Positions 43,805-52,700 of a stretch of DNA of 64,000 nt are shown here, piece by piece. Location of the stretch: NCBI RefSeq assembly GCF_937888285.1, contig NZ_CALART010000032.1, positions 34,425-98,424 of the forward strand. Direction: 5' to 3'. The DNA is from an uncultured Aquimonas sp. Lineage in GTDB: Bacteria > Pseudomonadota > Gammaproteobacteria > Xanthomonadales > Xanthomonadaceae. Position 1 is the first letter of the stretch; each line of letters opens with the position of its first letter. Under the pieces are notes generated by a model, which was not told the DNA's origin, searched no databases, and saw nothing but the letters and a program-made list of their open reading frames with translations. The position numbers and the translations under genes are program-made.

Positions 43805-44565
43805 ACTCACTGCCCGGGCCGTCCCAGGAGGAGGGCGAGCACACCCTGATCTCGCATCTGGTGGAGCTGCGCTCGCGGCTGATGCGCGCCGTGCTTGCGG
43901 TGCTGGCCGTGTTCCTGGCGTTGATGCCGTTCGCCAACCGTCTGTACTCGGCGGTGGCGCAGCCGATGATCGAACGCCTGCCGGCCGGCGCCAGCATGAT
44001 CGCCGTGGACGTGGCCAGCCCCTTCTTCGCACCGATCAAGCTGGCCTTCGTGGCAGCGGTGACGATCGCAATGCCGGCCATCCTCTATCAGGCCTGGGCC
44101 TTCGTGGCGCCCGGGCTGTACCAGCACGAGCGGCGCCTCGCGCTGCCGATCCTCGTCTCCGCCACCGCCTTGTTCTACATCGGCGCGGCCTTCGCCTATT
44201 TCCTGGTGCTGCCCGCGGTGTTCGGTTTCCTGACCGCGATCTCGCCCGAGGGCGTGCAGGTGGCGCCGGACATCAGCGCCTACCTGAACTTCGTGCTGGT
44301 GATCTTCCTGGCCTTTGGCTTCAGCTTCGAAGTGCCGGTGGCGGTGGTGATCCTGGGCGTGCTGCGCTGGGTGACCGTCGAGCAGCTGAAGGAGGCGCGC
44401 CCCTATGTCATCGTCGGTGCCTTCGTGGTCGCGGCCATCATTACCCCGCCGGACGTGATCTCGCAGCTGATGCTGGCCATTCCGATGGCCCTGCTGTACG
44501 AGATCGGGATCATCGCCACGCGCATGCTGCTGGCGCGGCAGCCGGCGAAGGTCGACGAGTCCTAG
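43801..44565 (+). CDS. tatC: Sec-independent protein translocase subunit TatC
   Basis: This 254-aa protein has six transmembrane helices. Family marks are LISHLVELRSRLMRA at the N-terminus (including the conserved HLxELR), VASPFFAPIKLAF, YQAWAFVAPGLYQHERR, FGFSFEVPVAV, and ITPPDVISQLMLAIPMALLYE. TatC recognises the twin-arginine signal. It overlaps tatB by four bases and ends 22 bases from the convergent WYL regulator gene. Confidence 0.96.
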   Translation: MNSLPGPSQEEGEHTLISHLVELRSRLMRAVLAVLAVFLALMPFANRLYSAVAQPMIERLPAGASMIAVDVASPFFAPIKLAFVAAVTIAMPAILYQAWAFVAPGLYQHERRLALPILVSATALFYIGAAFAYFLVLPAVFGFLTAISPEGVQVAPDISAYLNFVLVIFLAFGFSFEVPVAVVILGVLRWVTVEQLKEARPYVIVGAFVVAAIITPPDVISQLMLAIPMALLYEIGIIATRMLLARQPAKVDES

Positions 44566-44587
44566 CGATGGGTACCGCCCGACCTGC

Positions 44588-45271
44588 TCAGCACTCGCGG
44601 ACGCGCTCCAGGTAGTCCTCCAGGCGGCGCCCAGCCGCCCATTCAGGCTGGGGTTCGCCGCAGTCCAAGCGCTGGATGCGGTCGACCCGGAAATGCCGGA
44701 AGTCCGTGCGCAGGTGGCACCAGCCGACCAGGGTCCAGCGGTCGCCCCAGAAGAACAGGCCCAGTGGATCGACCCGGCGCGAGCTGGGTCGCGCCTCCGC
44801 ATCGGCGTAGTCGAACTGGAGCGGGCGGCGTTCGCGCAGCGCACGGCGGAGCTGGCCCAGCCAGCGCCGCGTGGCGGGCTCGATGTGGAAATCCGGCACG
44901 TGCAGGGCCAGTGACTGCGCGCCGCTGGCCAGTGGCGGCGGCAGTGCTTCGAGGATGCGATCGCGCGCCGAGCGCGCGGCACGCGCCAGGTCGCTGTCGC
45001 CCCAGGCCGCGGTGATCGAGAGCCCGAGCATCAGGGCCTCGATCTCTTCGATATCGAATCGCAGCGCGGGCATCTTCCACCCCGGGCTCAGCCGATAGCC
45101 TTCGCCGGGCGTGCCGACGATGGGCACGCCCGAGGCCGAGAGGTCATCGAGATCACGATAGACCGTGCGGACCGACACCTCCTCGACGGAGGCCAGCTCG
45201 GCCGCAGTGCGGCGGCCGTGGATCTGCAGCTGGCGCACCAGACGGAACAGGCGGTCGGCACGGCGACTCAT
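44588..45271 (-). CDS. HTH and WYL domain transcriptional regulator (YafY type)
   Basis: This 227-aa protein has an N-terminal DeoR-like winged helix-turn-helix (about residues 1-60: RRADRLFRLVRQLQIH, RRTAAELASVEEVSVRTVYRDLDDLSASGVPI). A WYL-type ligand domain follows (about 130-215: RPLQFDYADAEA, RVDPLGLFFWGDRWTLVGWCHLRTDFRHFRVDRI). WYL regulators often sense small ligands or nucleic acids. It lies 10 bases after the ABM-VOC gene in the same direction, so it probably belongs to that operon and may control it. Confidence 0.92.
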   Translation of the reverse strand: MSRRADRLFRLVRQLQIHGRRTAAELASVEEVSVRTVYRDLDDLSASGVPIVGTPGEGYRLSPGWKMPALRFDIEEIEALMLGLSITAAWGDSDLARAARSARDRILEALPPPLASGAQSLALHVPDFHIEPATRRWLGQLRRALRERRPLQFDYADAEARPSSRRVDPLGLFFWGDRWTLVGWCHLRTDFRHFRVDRIQRLDCGEPQPEWAAGRRLEDYLERVREC

Positions 45272-45281
45272 TCAACAGGCC

Positions 45282-46064
45282 TCATGCGGGCACCGTTTCC
45301 TCGATCTCTTCGACAGCTGGCACATCGATGCGCCAGGGCTCGCGCTGGCCGCCCGCATACTCGGCCGCCATCGGCCTCGGACTGTAGCAGTAGAGTTCAA
45401 GGCCGGCCGGGTCGACACAGGAGAACGCGCGGTCACCCCAGGGGTGGTCCTCCAGCGGCATGCGCATCTCCACGCCAGCCGCCGCCATACGCGCGTGCAG
45501 CCCATCGACGTCGTCCAGTTCGAGGTTGAGCATGAGGCTGCCGCCCTGGAACCCCTGCTGGCCCTCGCAGCTTTTCATCAGGTGCAGCTCCGGCGCCAGC
45601 GGGCCGCCAAGCTGCAGCACCAGGTACATCTCCGCCTCGAACAGGGCCCGCGCATTGAGGTGGCGCTCGTAGAACGCACGCAAGCGCGTGAAGTCGTCGA
45701 CGCAGAGGCACAAGGTGGCGCGGCGCGGCGGTGGCTGGCGCGTCCACAGCGAAGCGGGGGCGGGCGCGGCGAAGTGGCGGATACGCGAGGACTGCATATC
45801 GATCAGGCCGAAGAAGGCAGCAAGCGCCGGCTCGCGCCCGGCAAGCGCATCCGATTGTTCGGCAGCATGACGTGCATCGGCCATGGAGCGCCACCGGATT
45901 AGGTCGATCCACTCACCGTCTTCGCTGCGGCCAAAGTGCCTGCTGACGAAGCCCGGCAGTCGTTCTATCGCCGGCTGCGCGGCCCAGGCGGCCTCGGTCA
46001 TGCGCGCATCCGCCTCGGGGCTGCGTGCGCGGAAACTGACCTGTTCAATCACATCGCTCTGCAT
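45282..46064 (-). CDS. Fusion of antibiotic-biosynthesis-monooxygenase-like and VOC (glyoxalase-like) domains
   Basis: The 260-aa protein seems to have two small ferredoxin-like modules. Residues about 1-90 (VIEQVSFRARSPEADARM, LPGFVSRHFGRSEDGEWIDLIRW, AFFGLID) look like an ABM/dimeric alpha-beta barrel domain. Residues about 118-232 (ATLCLCVDDFTRLRAFYERHL, LMLNLELDDVDGLHARMAAAGV, PLEDHPWGDRAFSCVDPAGLELYCY) form a VOC domain. A complete set of metal ligands is not obvious, so it may bind rather than transform a ligand. A GGAGAG ribosome site precedes ATG 46064. It shares an operon with the WYL regulator and is divergent from clpB. Confidence 0.82.
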   Translation of the reverse strand: MQSDVIEQVSFRARSPEADARMTEAAWAAQPAIERLPGFVSRHFGRSEDGEWIDLIRWRSMADARHAAEQSDALAGREPALAAFFGLIDMQSSRIRHFAAPAPASLWTRQPPPRRATLCLCVDDFTRLRAFYERHLNARALFEAEMYLVLQLGGPLAPELHLMKSCEGQQGFQGGSLMLNLELDDVDGLHARMAAAGVEMRMPLEDHPWGDRAFSCVDPAGLELYCYSPRPMAAEYAGGQREPWRIDVPAVEEIEETVPA

Positions 46065-46105
46065 GTCGGCTCTCCTGCCGTGGTGGGGAGGCCAGACTGC
46101 TCGCC

Positions 46106-46133
46106 GCCTGCTGACAGCGGAATGTCAGCAGGC
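46106..46133. promoter_or_regulatory. Perfect 11-base inverted repeat upstream of clpB
   Basis: GCCTGCTGACA (46106-46116) and TGTCAGCAGGC (46123-46133) are perfect complements around a six-base spacer. The dyad lies between the divergent ABM-VOC gene (start 46064) and the sigma-32-like clpB promoter, ending nine bases before its -35 box. It could be an operator for the WYL regulator or a stress regulator. No U-tract follows. Confidence 0.5.
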
Positions 46134-46141
46134 CGCCGCCC

Positions 46142-46169
46142 CTTGAACATCCGCTTCACAGCCTCATTA
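46142..46169 (+). promoter_or_regulatory. Sigma-32-like heat-shock promoter of clpB
   Basis: CTTGAA (46142-46147) is a perfect -35 core for the heat-shock sigma factor, and CCTCATTA (46162-46169) matches the CCCCATNT -10 at most positions, with a 14-base spacer. It lies about 49 bases before the clpB start. ClpB is a classical sigma-32 regulon member, which supports the reading. Confidence 0.65.
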
Positions 46170-46217
46170 AGGGCACATCGCCGCCCGCCGGCCCCGCTAC
46201 CCTTCGGAGACGTTCCC

Positions 46218-48800
46218 ATGCGCATGGACAAACTGACCTCGCGCTTCCAGCAGGCCCTGGCCGACGCCCAGTCACTGGCGGTCGGCCGCGACCACAACAT
46301 GATGGAGCCGGCCCACGTGCTGGCGGCCCTGATCGACCAGCAGGGCGGCAGCACGCGGCCGATGCTGCAGCAGGCCGGCGTCAACGCCACCGCCCTGCGC
46401 ACGCGTCTGGGCGAGGTGCTGGATCGCCTGCCCAAGGTCAAGGGCCAGGAAGGCAACCTCGCCATCGGCAACGATCTCTCGCGCCTGCTGAACCTCACCG
46501 ACAAGCTGGCCCAGCAGCGCGGCGATGCCTTCATCGCCAGCGAGCTGTTCGTGTTGGCCTGCGTGGAAGACAAGGGCGAGATCGGGCAGATCCTGAAGTC
46601 AGTGGGCGCCGACCGCGCCCGCATCGAGCAAGCCATCGACAAGCTGCGCGGAGGCGAGAAGGTGCAGAGCGAAAACGCGGAAGAGCAGCGCCAGGCGCTG
46701 GAGAAGTACTGCATCGACCTCACCGCGCGCGCCGAGAACAGCAAGCTCGATCCGGTGATCGGCCGCGACGAGGAGATCCGCCGCACCATCCAGGTGCTGC
46801 AGCGGCGTACCAAGAACAACCCGGTGCTGATCGGCGAGCCCGGCGTCGGCAAGACCGCCATCGTCGAAGGCCTGGCCCAGCGCATCGTCAACGGCGAGGT
46901 GCCTGAAGGCCTGCGCGGCAAGCGCGTGCTGTCGCTGGACATGGGCGCCTTGATTGCAGGCGCGAAGTTCCGCGGCGAGTTCGAGGAACGGCTCAAGGCC
47001 GTGCTGAATGACCTGTCGAAGAACGAGGGCCAGGTCATCCTGTTCATCGACGAGCTGCACACCATGGTCGGCGCCGGCAAGGCCGAAGGCTCGATGGACG
47101 CCGGCAACATGCTGAAGCCCGCGCTGGCGCGCGGCGAGCTGCACTGCATCGGCGCGACCACCCTGGACGAATACCGCAAGTATGTCGAGAAGGATGCAGC
47201 GTTGGAGCGCCGCTTCCAGAAGGTGTTCGTCGGCGAGCCCTCGGTCGAGGACACCATCGCCATCCTGCGTGGGCTCAAGGAGCGCTACGCCGTGCACCAC
47301 GGTGTCGAGATCACCGACCCCGCCATCGTCGCCGCGGCCACGCTGTCGAACCGCTACATCGCCGACCGCCAGCTGCCCGACAAGGCCATCGACCTCATGG
47401 ACGAGGCCGCCTCGCGCATCCGCATGGAGATCGACTCGAAACCTGAAGAAATGGACCGCAAGGAGCGACGCCTGATCCAGCTCAAGATCCAGCGCGAGGC
47501 GCTGAAGAAGGAGAAGGACGACGAGTCGAAGCAGCGCCTGGCCGACCTCGAAACCGAGATCGCCAAGCTTGAGCGCGAGTTCTCCGATCTCGAGGAAATC
47601 TGGCGCGCCGAGAAGGCCGCGGTCGCCGGCACCGCCAAGATCATGGAGCAGATCGAACAGGCCAAGTCAGAGCTTGAGACCGCGCACCGTCGCCAGGACC
47701 TGGCGCGGGCGTCGGAGATCCAGTACGGCCGCATCCCCGAGCTGGAGCGCCAGCTGCAGGCCGCTGCCGAGACGGAGCAGAAGGGCTTCCAGCTGCTGCA
47801 GCAGAAGGTGACCGCGGAGGAAATCGCCCAGGTCGTCAGCCGCTGGACCGGCATTCCCGTGTCCAAGATGCTCGAAGGCGAGCGCGAGAAGTTGCTTCGC
47901 ATGGAAGACGTGCTGCAGCAGAAGGTGGTGGGGCAGGGCGAAGCCGTGCGCGCGGTGTCGGACGCCATCCGCCGCTCGCGCGCGGGCCTGTCCGACCCGA
48001 ACCGCCCCAACGGCAGCTTCCTCTTCCTCGGCCCGACGGGCGTGGGCAAGACCGAGCTGTGCAAGGCGCTGGCCGAGTTCCTGTTCGACTCCACCGACGC
48101 GATGGTGCGCATCGACATGAGCGAGTTCATGGAGAAGCATTCGGTCGCGCGCCTGATCGGTGCGCCTCCGGGCTATGTCGGCTACGAAGAGGGCGGCTAC
48201 CTGACCGAGGCCGTGCGCCGCCGGCCCTACAGCGTGATCCTGCTGGACGAGGTCGAGAAGGCCCACCCCGATGTCTTCAATGTCCTGCTGCAGGTGCTGG
48301 ACGACGGCCGCCTGACCGATGGGCAGGGCCGCACGGTCGACTTCCGCAACACCGTCATCGTCATGACCTCGAACCTCGGCTCGCAGATGATCCAGGAGCT
48401 GGCCGGCGATACGGACGAGGACTACATGAAGATGAAGGCGGCAGTGATGGGCGTGGTGCAGGCGCACTTCCGCCCGGAGTTCATCAATCGGCTCGACGAG
48501 CTGGTGGTGTTCCATCCGCTGGGCCGCGCGCAGATCCGCGAGATCGCCCGCATCCAGACCTCGTATCTCGCCAAGCGCCTGTCCGACCGCCAGCTGAAGA
48601 TCGAGATCAGCGACGCTGCTCTGGACCTGCTGGGCAGCGTCGGCTTCGACCCGGTCTACGGTGCGCGGCCGCTGAAGCGCGCGATCCAGCAGCAGCTGGA
48701 GAACCCGCTGGCCACCCGCATCCTGCGCGGCGAGTTCGCGCCGGGCGAGCAGATCCGCGTCGAGGCCAAGGGCAGCGAGCTGGTGTTCGAGCGTGTCTGA
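46218..48800 (+). CDS. clpB: ATP-dependent disaggregase ClpB
   Basis: ClpB is a hexameric AAA+ chaperone that extracts proteins from aggregates with DnaK. The 860-aa protein has the N-domain (MRMDKLTSRFQQALADAQSLA), the first Walker A GEPGVGKT (about residues 205-212), a coiled-coil middle domain (about 410-520), and the second Walker A GPTGVGKT (about 605-612) with Walker B ILLDEVEKAHPDV. ATG 46218 fits the family start and follows CGGAGAC. It is preceded by a sigma-32-like promoter. The stop overlaps the next gene by eight bases. Confidence 0.97.
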   Translation: MRMDKLTSRFQQALADAQSLAVGRDHNMMEPAHVLAALIDQQGGSTRPMLQQAGVNATALRTRLGEVLDRLPKVKGQEGNLAIGNDLSRLLNLTDKLAQQRGDAFIASELFVLACVEDKGEIGQILKSVGADRARIEQAIDKLRGGEKVQSENAEEQRQALEKYCIDLTARAENSKLDPVIGRDEEIRRTIQVLQRRTKNNPVLIGEPGVGKTAIVEGLAQRIVNGEVPEGLRGKRVLSLDMGALIAGAKFRGEFEERLKAVLNDLSKNEGQVILFIDELHTMVGAGKAEGSMDAGNMLKPALARGELHCIGATTLDEYRKYVEKDAALERRFQKVFVGEPSVEDTIAILRGLKERYAVHHGVEITDPAIVAAATLSNRYIADRQLPDKAIDLMDEAASRIRMEIDSKPEEMDRKERRLIQLKIQREALKKEKDDESKQRLADLETEIAKLEREFSDLEEIWRAEKAAVAGTAKIMEQIEQAKSELETAHRRQDLARASEIQYGRIPELERQLQAAAETEQKGFQLLQQKVTAEEIAQVVSRWTGIPVSKMLEGEREKLLRMEDVLQQKVVGQGEAVRAVSDAIRRSRAGLSDPNRPNGSFLFLGPTGVGKTELCKALAEFLFDSTDAMVRIDMSEFMEKHSVARLIGAPPGYVGYEEGGYLTEAVRRRPYSVILLDEVEKAHPDVFNVLLQVLDDGRLTDGQGRTVDFRNTVIVMTSNLGSQMIQELAGDTDEDYMKMKAAVMGVVQAHFRPEFINRLDELVVFHPLGRAQIREIARIQTSYLAKRLSDRQLKIEISDAALDLLGSVGFDPVYGARPLKRAIQQQLENPLATRILRGEFAPGEQIRVEAKGSELVFERV

Positions 48801-49653
48801 CACGAGTGCTGGGAGCCCGACTGCGCCGGGCCTGACCCGGCGCAGCTTTCTGGGCGCGGCGGTCTCCGCCGTGACGCTTTCCGCCTGTGGTCTGCCAACG
48901 CGCGAGCGGCCCGAGCGCGTGCTGTTCGTCGGCAACAGCCTGATCTACTACAACGACCTGCCGAGCCAGTTCGCGCAGCTTGCGAGTGCCGCACTCGGCC
49001 GTCCGGTGGAGGCTGACATGCTGGCGCGAGGCGGTGCGCACCTCAGCCATCACCTGGCCGGAGGCGTCGTGCAGCGGGAGCTGGCCAGCGGACGCTATTC
49101 GGCGCTGGTGCTGCAGGAGTTCGGCGGCGGCCTGCGCTGCCACCCCGAGCTCGCGAAGTTCGGCTTCACCTGCGAGGTCTCGCACGCAGCGCATGCCGAG
49201 CTCGCGTCGACGGCGCAGCAGCACGGCACACGCCCGCTGCTGCTCGGCAGCTACCGCATGGATCCCCGTGGTGCGGGCATGCTCGGCGCGGCGGAGGCCG
49301 AGCTGGCAGCACGCATCGGCGCGCTGCACGCGGGATTGGGCGATTTTCCGGCGCTGCGCGCTGAGTATTCCGACTGGCTGTGGCTGGATCCTGAGGACGG
49401 CGCTCACCCTGGCCACGATCTCACGCTGCTGATGGCGCTGCGCACGCTGAAGACGCTGTACGGGCAGCTGCCGCCGATCGGGGCGGTCACGCTGCGATTC
49501 CGCGATTTTCGCGGCCCACACGCGCCGCGCCTGGATCGTCTGGCCTCTGCCGAGGAGGCTCACGCGCCGTGGCTGCAGCGAAGCCTGAGCAGCGAGGACT
49601 TCGCTGAGCGCATGGAAGCAGCCGGTCTGAGCCTGCCACCCCGGGCCGGATAG
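48793..49653 (+). CDS. Tat-exported SGNH-type hydrolase lipoprotein
   Basis: The 286-aa protein starts at GTG 48793, overlapping clpB by eight bases. The N-terminus reads LTRRSFLGAAVSAVTLSAC: a twin-arginine motif followed by a hydrophobic core and a lipobox, so it should be exported folded and lipidated. The mature part begins VLFVGNSLIYYNDLP, a GDSL/SGNH block I variant with Ser in GNS. A block with DPEDGAHPGHD near residue 198 may hold the catalytic Asp-His pair. The substrate is unknown. Coupling to clpB is unusual and may be only positional. A terminator follows at 49682. Confidence 0.82.
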   Translation: MSDTSAGSPTAPGLTRRSFLGAAVSAVTLSACGLPTRERPERVLFVGNSLIYYNDLPSQFAQLASAALGRPVEADMLARGGAHLSHHLAGGVVQRELASGRYSALVLQEFGGGLRCHPELAKFGFTCEVSHAAHAELASTAQQHGTRPLLLGSYRMDPRGAGMLGAAEAELAARIGALHAGLGDFPALRAEYSDWLWLDPEDGAHPGHDLTLLMALRTLKTLYGQLPPIGAVTLRFRDFRGPHAPRLDRLASAEEAHAPWLQRSLSSEDFAERMEAAGLSLPPRAG

Positions 49654-49681
49654 CTGGGCGGGCTTCGCGAGACGGTTCCAA

Positions 49682-49721
49682 CGAACACATCATCCACCCG
49701 TGATGATCTGTTCGCGTTTTT
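49682..49721 (+). terminator. Rho-independent terminator after the clpB operon
   Basis: CGAACA-c-ATCATC (49682-49694) pairs with GATGAT-c-TGTTCG (49702-49714), 12 pairs with one mismatch and a seven-base loop, followed by CGTTTTT. It lies 29 bases after the SGNH stop codon and separates that operon from the 1174-aa gene. Confidence 0.75.
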
Positions 49722-49786
49722 CCCGCTTAAGGGGCTGGAGACCCGGATGCCCCGGGTGAAACCAGCCCCGGAGGGCGGGGCGCGCC

Positions 49787-52700
49787 ATGAAGACGTTCCT
49801 TCCGTTTCTGATGCTGCTGAACCTGGCGGCGGCCGCAAGCGCCGCCCCCGCCGAGCAGGCTCCCCTGCGCGTCGGCGTCGACCCCGAGTGGCTGCCGCGC
49901 TTTGCAACCGAGGGCAGCAGTTCGATCGCCTGCTCCACTTCGCCGTTCGGTCGCTACGCCACGCTCGGAGAGGACGCGGAGTACGTCAACTTCATTGCCA
50001 GCACCAACCAGCTGCGCAGCCTGCAGGTGTTCGCGCCGGGGCCCAGTAACGGCAACGTGCTGGTGCAGGAGTTCAGCGGCGAGCTGCTGCAGACCGGCAA
50101 CGTGGCCGGCTCCACCTTCCTGACCGCGGTCGATGCCGATCTGAACGGCGATGGTCGCGACGAGCTGGTGACGGTGCATCGCTCCGATGTCAACGGGGGC
50201 TTGCGACTTGGCGTTTTCCGTCGCGGTACCAACGGCAACGTCACCCTGCAGCAGACCTGGAATCTGGCGCGCACCTTCAGCCATGTCGAGATCGTGGCCG
50301 CGGATCTCGACGGCTCGAAGGATGGCAAGCAGGAGTTGGCCATCCTCCTGCAGGCCAACGGCACCGGCGGCAATGCGCTGGAAGTCTATGTGCTCACCGG
50401 CAACGCGCAGGGCCTGATCGCCGAAGACACCAGCGGTGCCTGGGCAGGACGCTGGGTCCTGCCGGGTGCGTTTCCGCTCAGTTCGCTCGCCGTGGGTGAT
50501 CTTCTTCTGACCGGGCGCGAGCAGATGCTGGTGGTCAACGAGTCGGGCAGCGGCGGCACGCGTGCGCTCAACTACCACCTGCTGGAGTTCAGGCCGAGCA
50601 CCAGCGCGCTGCCGGTCGGCTCGGGCAACGTCCAGATCGGCAGCCGCAGCTTCGTCACCACGCTCGGCACCAGCTTCGACATCGACGATGGCGCTGGCGT
50701 CTCGGGCGTATCGATCAACCAGCTGCGGCGGATCAAGGCATTGGCCGGTGACGTGGTCGACAGCGCGGCGGCCGAGCTGATGGTGCTGGTGCTGGTCGAG
50801 GGCTCCAGCAATTTCAATCAGCTGTTCGCACGCATGCACCACTTCATAGCGGTGCGCGACGTCGACAACACCATCGTCGACATCCAGATGTACCGTCGCT
50901 CCGAGCAGAAGCCCTGGGATTCCAGCTTCGCGGTCAGCGGCCAGAACCAGGGCGCGCTGATCAAGTTCGATGCGGCCTTCGCCAACATGGATCTGATCTC
51001 GCCCAGCGAGTTCGTGATGGCCTTCGCCGAGGGGCAGGACAACCGGCTGAAGGTGCAGGCGCACAAGGCCAATGTCGACATGACTGCCGGCTTCCAGTGG
51101 CAGCGCAACGGCCGCACGGTCAGCTTCACCGACCGCTCGACCGGCCGCATCGCCTCGCGCAGATGGGACTTCGGCGACGGCAGCGGTCCGCTGACCGATC
51201 TCGATCCCACCTACACCTTCCCCGGTACTGCCACGTCCTTCACCGTCAAGCTTACGGTCATCGGGTTCAACTCCCAGATCGAGACCCGCGAACACGTGGT
51301 GACGCTCGGACCCACGGATCCCACCAGCGGTGGCGCGGGTCCGCAGACCCGCTACGCGCTGAACACCACCCCCGCCTATTCGGCTTCGCTGGCGGTGGAC
51401 TCCGCGTCCGACTTGAACCAGCTGAGCCTGGCGGTGGGGGACATGGACAGGCAGGGCGTGGCCGAGATCATGACCCTGGTGAACGACCGCAGCCTGCAGC
51501 TGATCCGCTCGGTCTGGCGCCTGCAGAACACCGCCAATCCGGCGAGCTTTGCCGGTCGTCATCTGTTCACGCAGACCTCGGGTCTGGACAGCAACGCCCG
51601 CTTGAAGGTGCTGGCAGCCGACACCGATGGCGATTCGGTGCGGGCCGTGCTGGGCGCCGACTGTCGCCAGCTGGAAGAGCCGCAGGTGCGCCAGCTGGTC
51701 TGGCATCCGCCCTACTTCGAGCGCCTGCAGGGCGAGGCTGAGAAGCTTGCCGCCTTCGGCGAGAGCACCTCCGGCCAGACCAGCACCGAGAAGCGCGCCG
51801 GCAGCTTCACCTCGCACGACGTCTCGACCTATGTCGGCGTGTCCGCCGGCTTCGAGGCGGCGGGCTTCGGCCTGGAGTCCTCGCTCAAGGCGACCGCCGG
51901 CTACAACTACCAGTCCACCTTTGGTTCAATCCACGGCAGCGAGAACGCCTTCGCCCTGAACCAGGGCTTCTCGTCAAGCCTGGGCGAGGCGCTGATGGTG
52001 GTGGAGGAGAACACTTTCCGCTGCTACAGCTACGACATCCGTCGCGAAGCCACGGGCATCGTGCCCGACAGCGGCCTGCGCATGTGCGAGGTGATCGACG
52101 ACACGCGCGGCATCAGTGCCACCACGGCCGACTTCTGGGACACGGTGATTCCTGCCGCCAACGGCAGCGAGACGCCGCCTGCGCAGTGGACGCCGCTGCA
52201 TCGCGACTGGGCCAGCCTGAGCCTGTTCCAGGCCGCCACCACCAATGTCACGCCAGTTGCAGGCAGTGCCGCAAGCGTCACGGATGGTCGCTTCAGCACC
52301 CCGCTCACCAGCCAGGCCAATGTGAGCCGGCCCTACGTGCAGATCGACCTCGGCGAAGTGCAGGACATTTCCAACATCCGGGTCTTCCCGACCGCGAACC
52401 AGGCGATCCGGCTGCGCGGCTTCCGCGTCTTCGTCTCCGAGACGCCGATGACGGGCGATGCGATTCCCGGCGGCGCAGGGGTCAGCATCTTCGCGCCGGA
52501 GACTGTCGACGACATGGCCTTCGACCGCTGGAACATCCACACCCGCAGCGCCGGGGGGCAAATGCTGCGCGGGCGCTACGTCCGCCTGCAGCACCCGGGC
52601 ACGGCGACCCTGGACGTTACCCAGATCCAGGTCTTCGGCGACGTGCACGTCGAGCCTCCCCGCTATCCGCAGGGAGCCTGCGACCCCAACCGCAGCGACA

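Noticed and set aside
49716..49732. Apparent motif shared with 7801-7815 (GTTTT..CGCTTA) upstream of two large exported proteins
   Set aside because: At 49.7 kb the T-run is the U-tract of a good terminator hairpin, so the likeness is probably chance.
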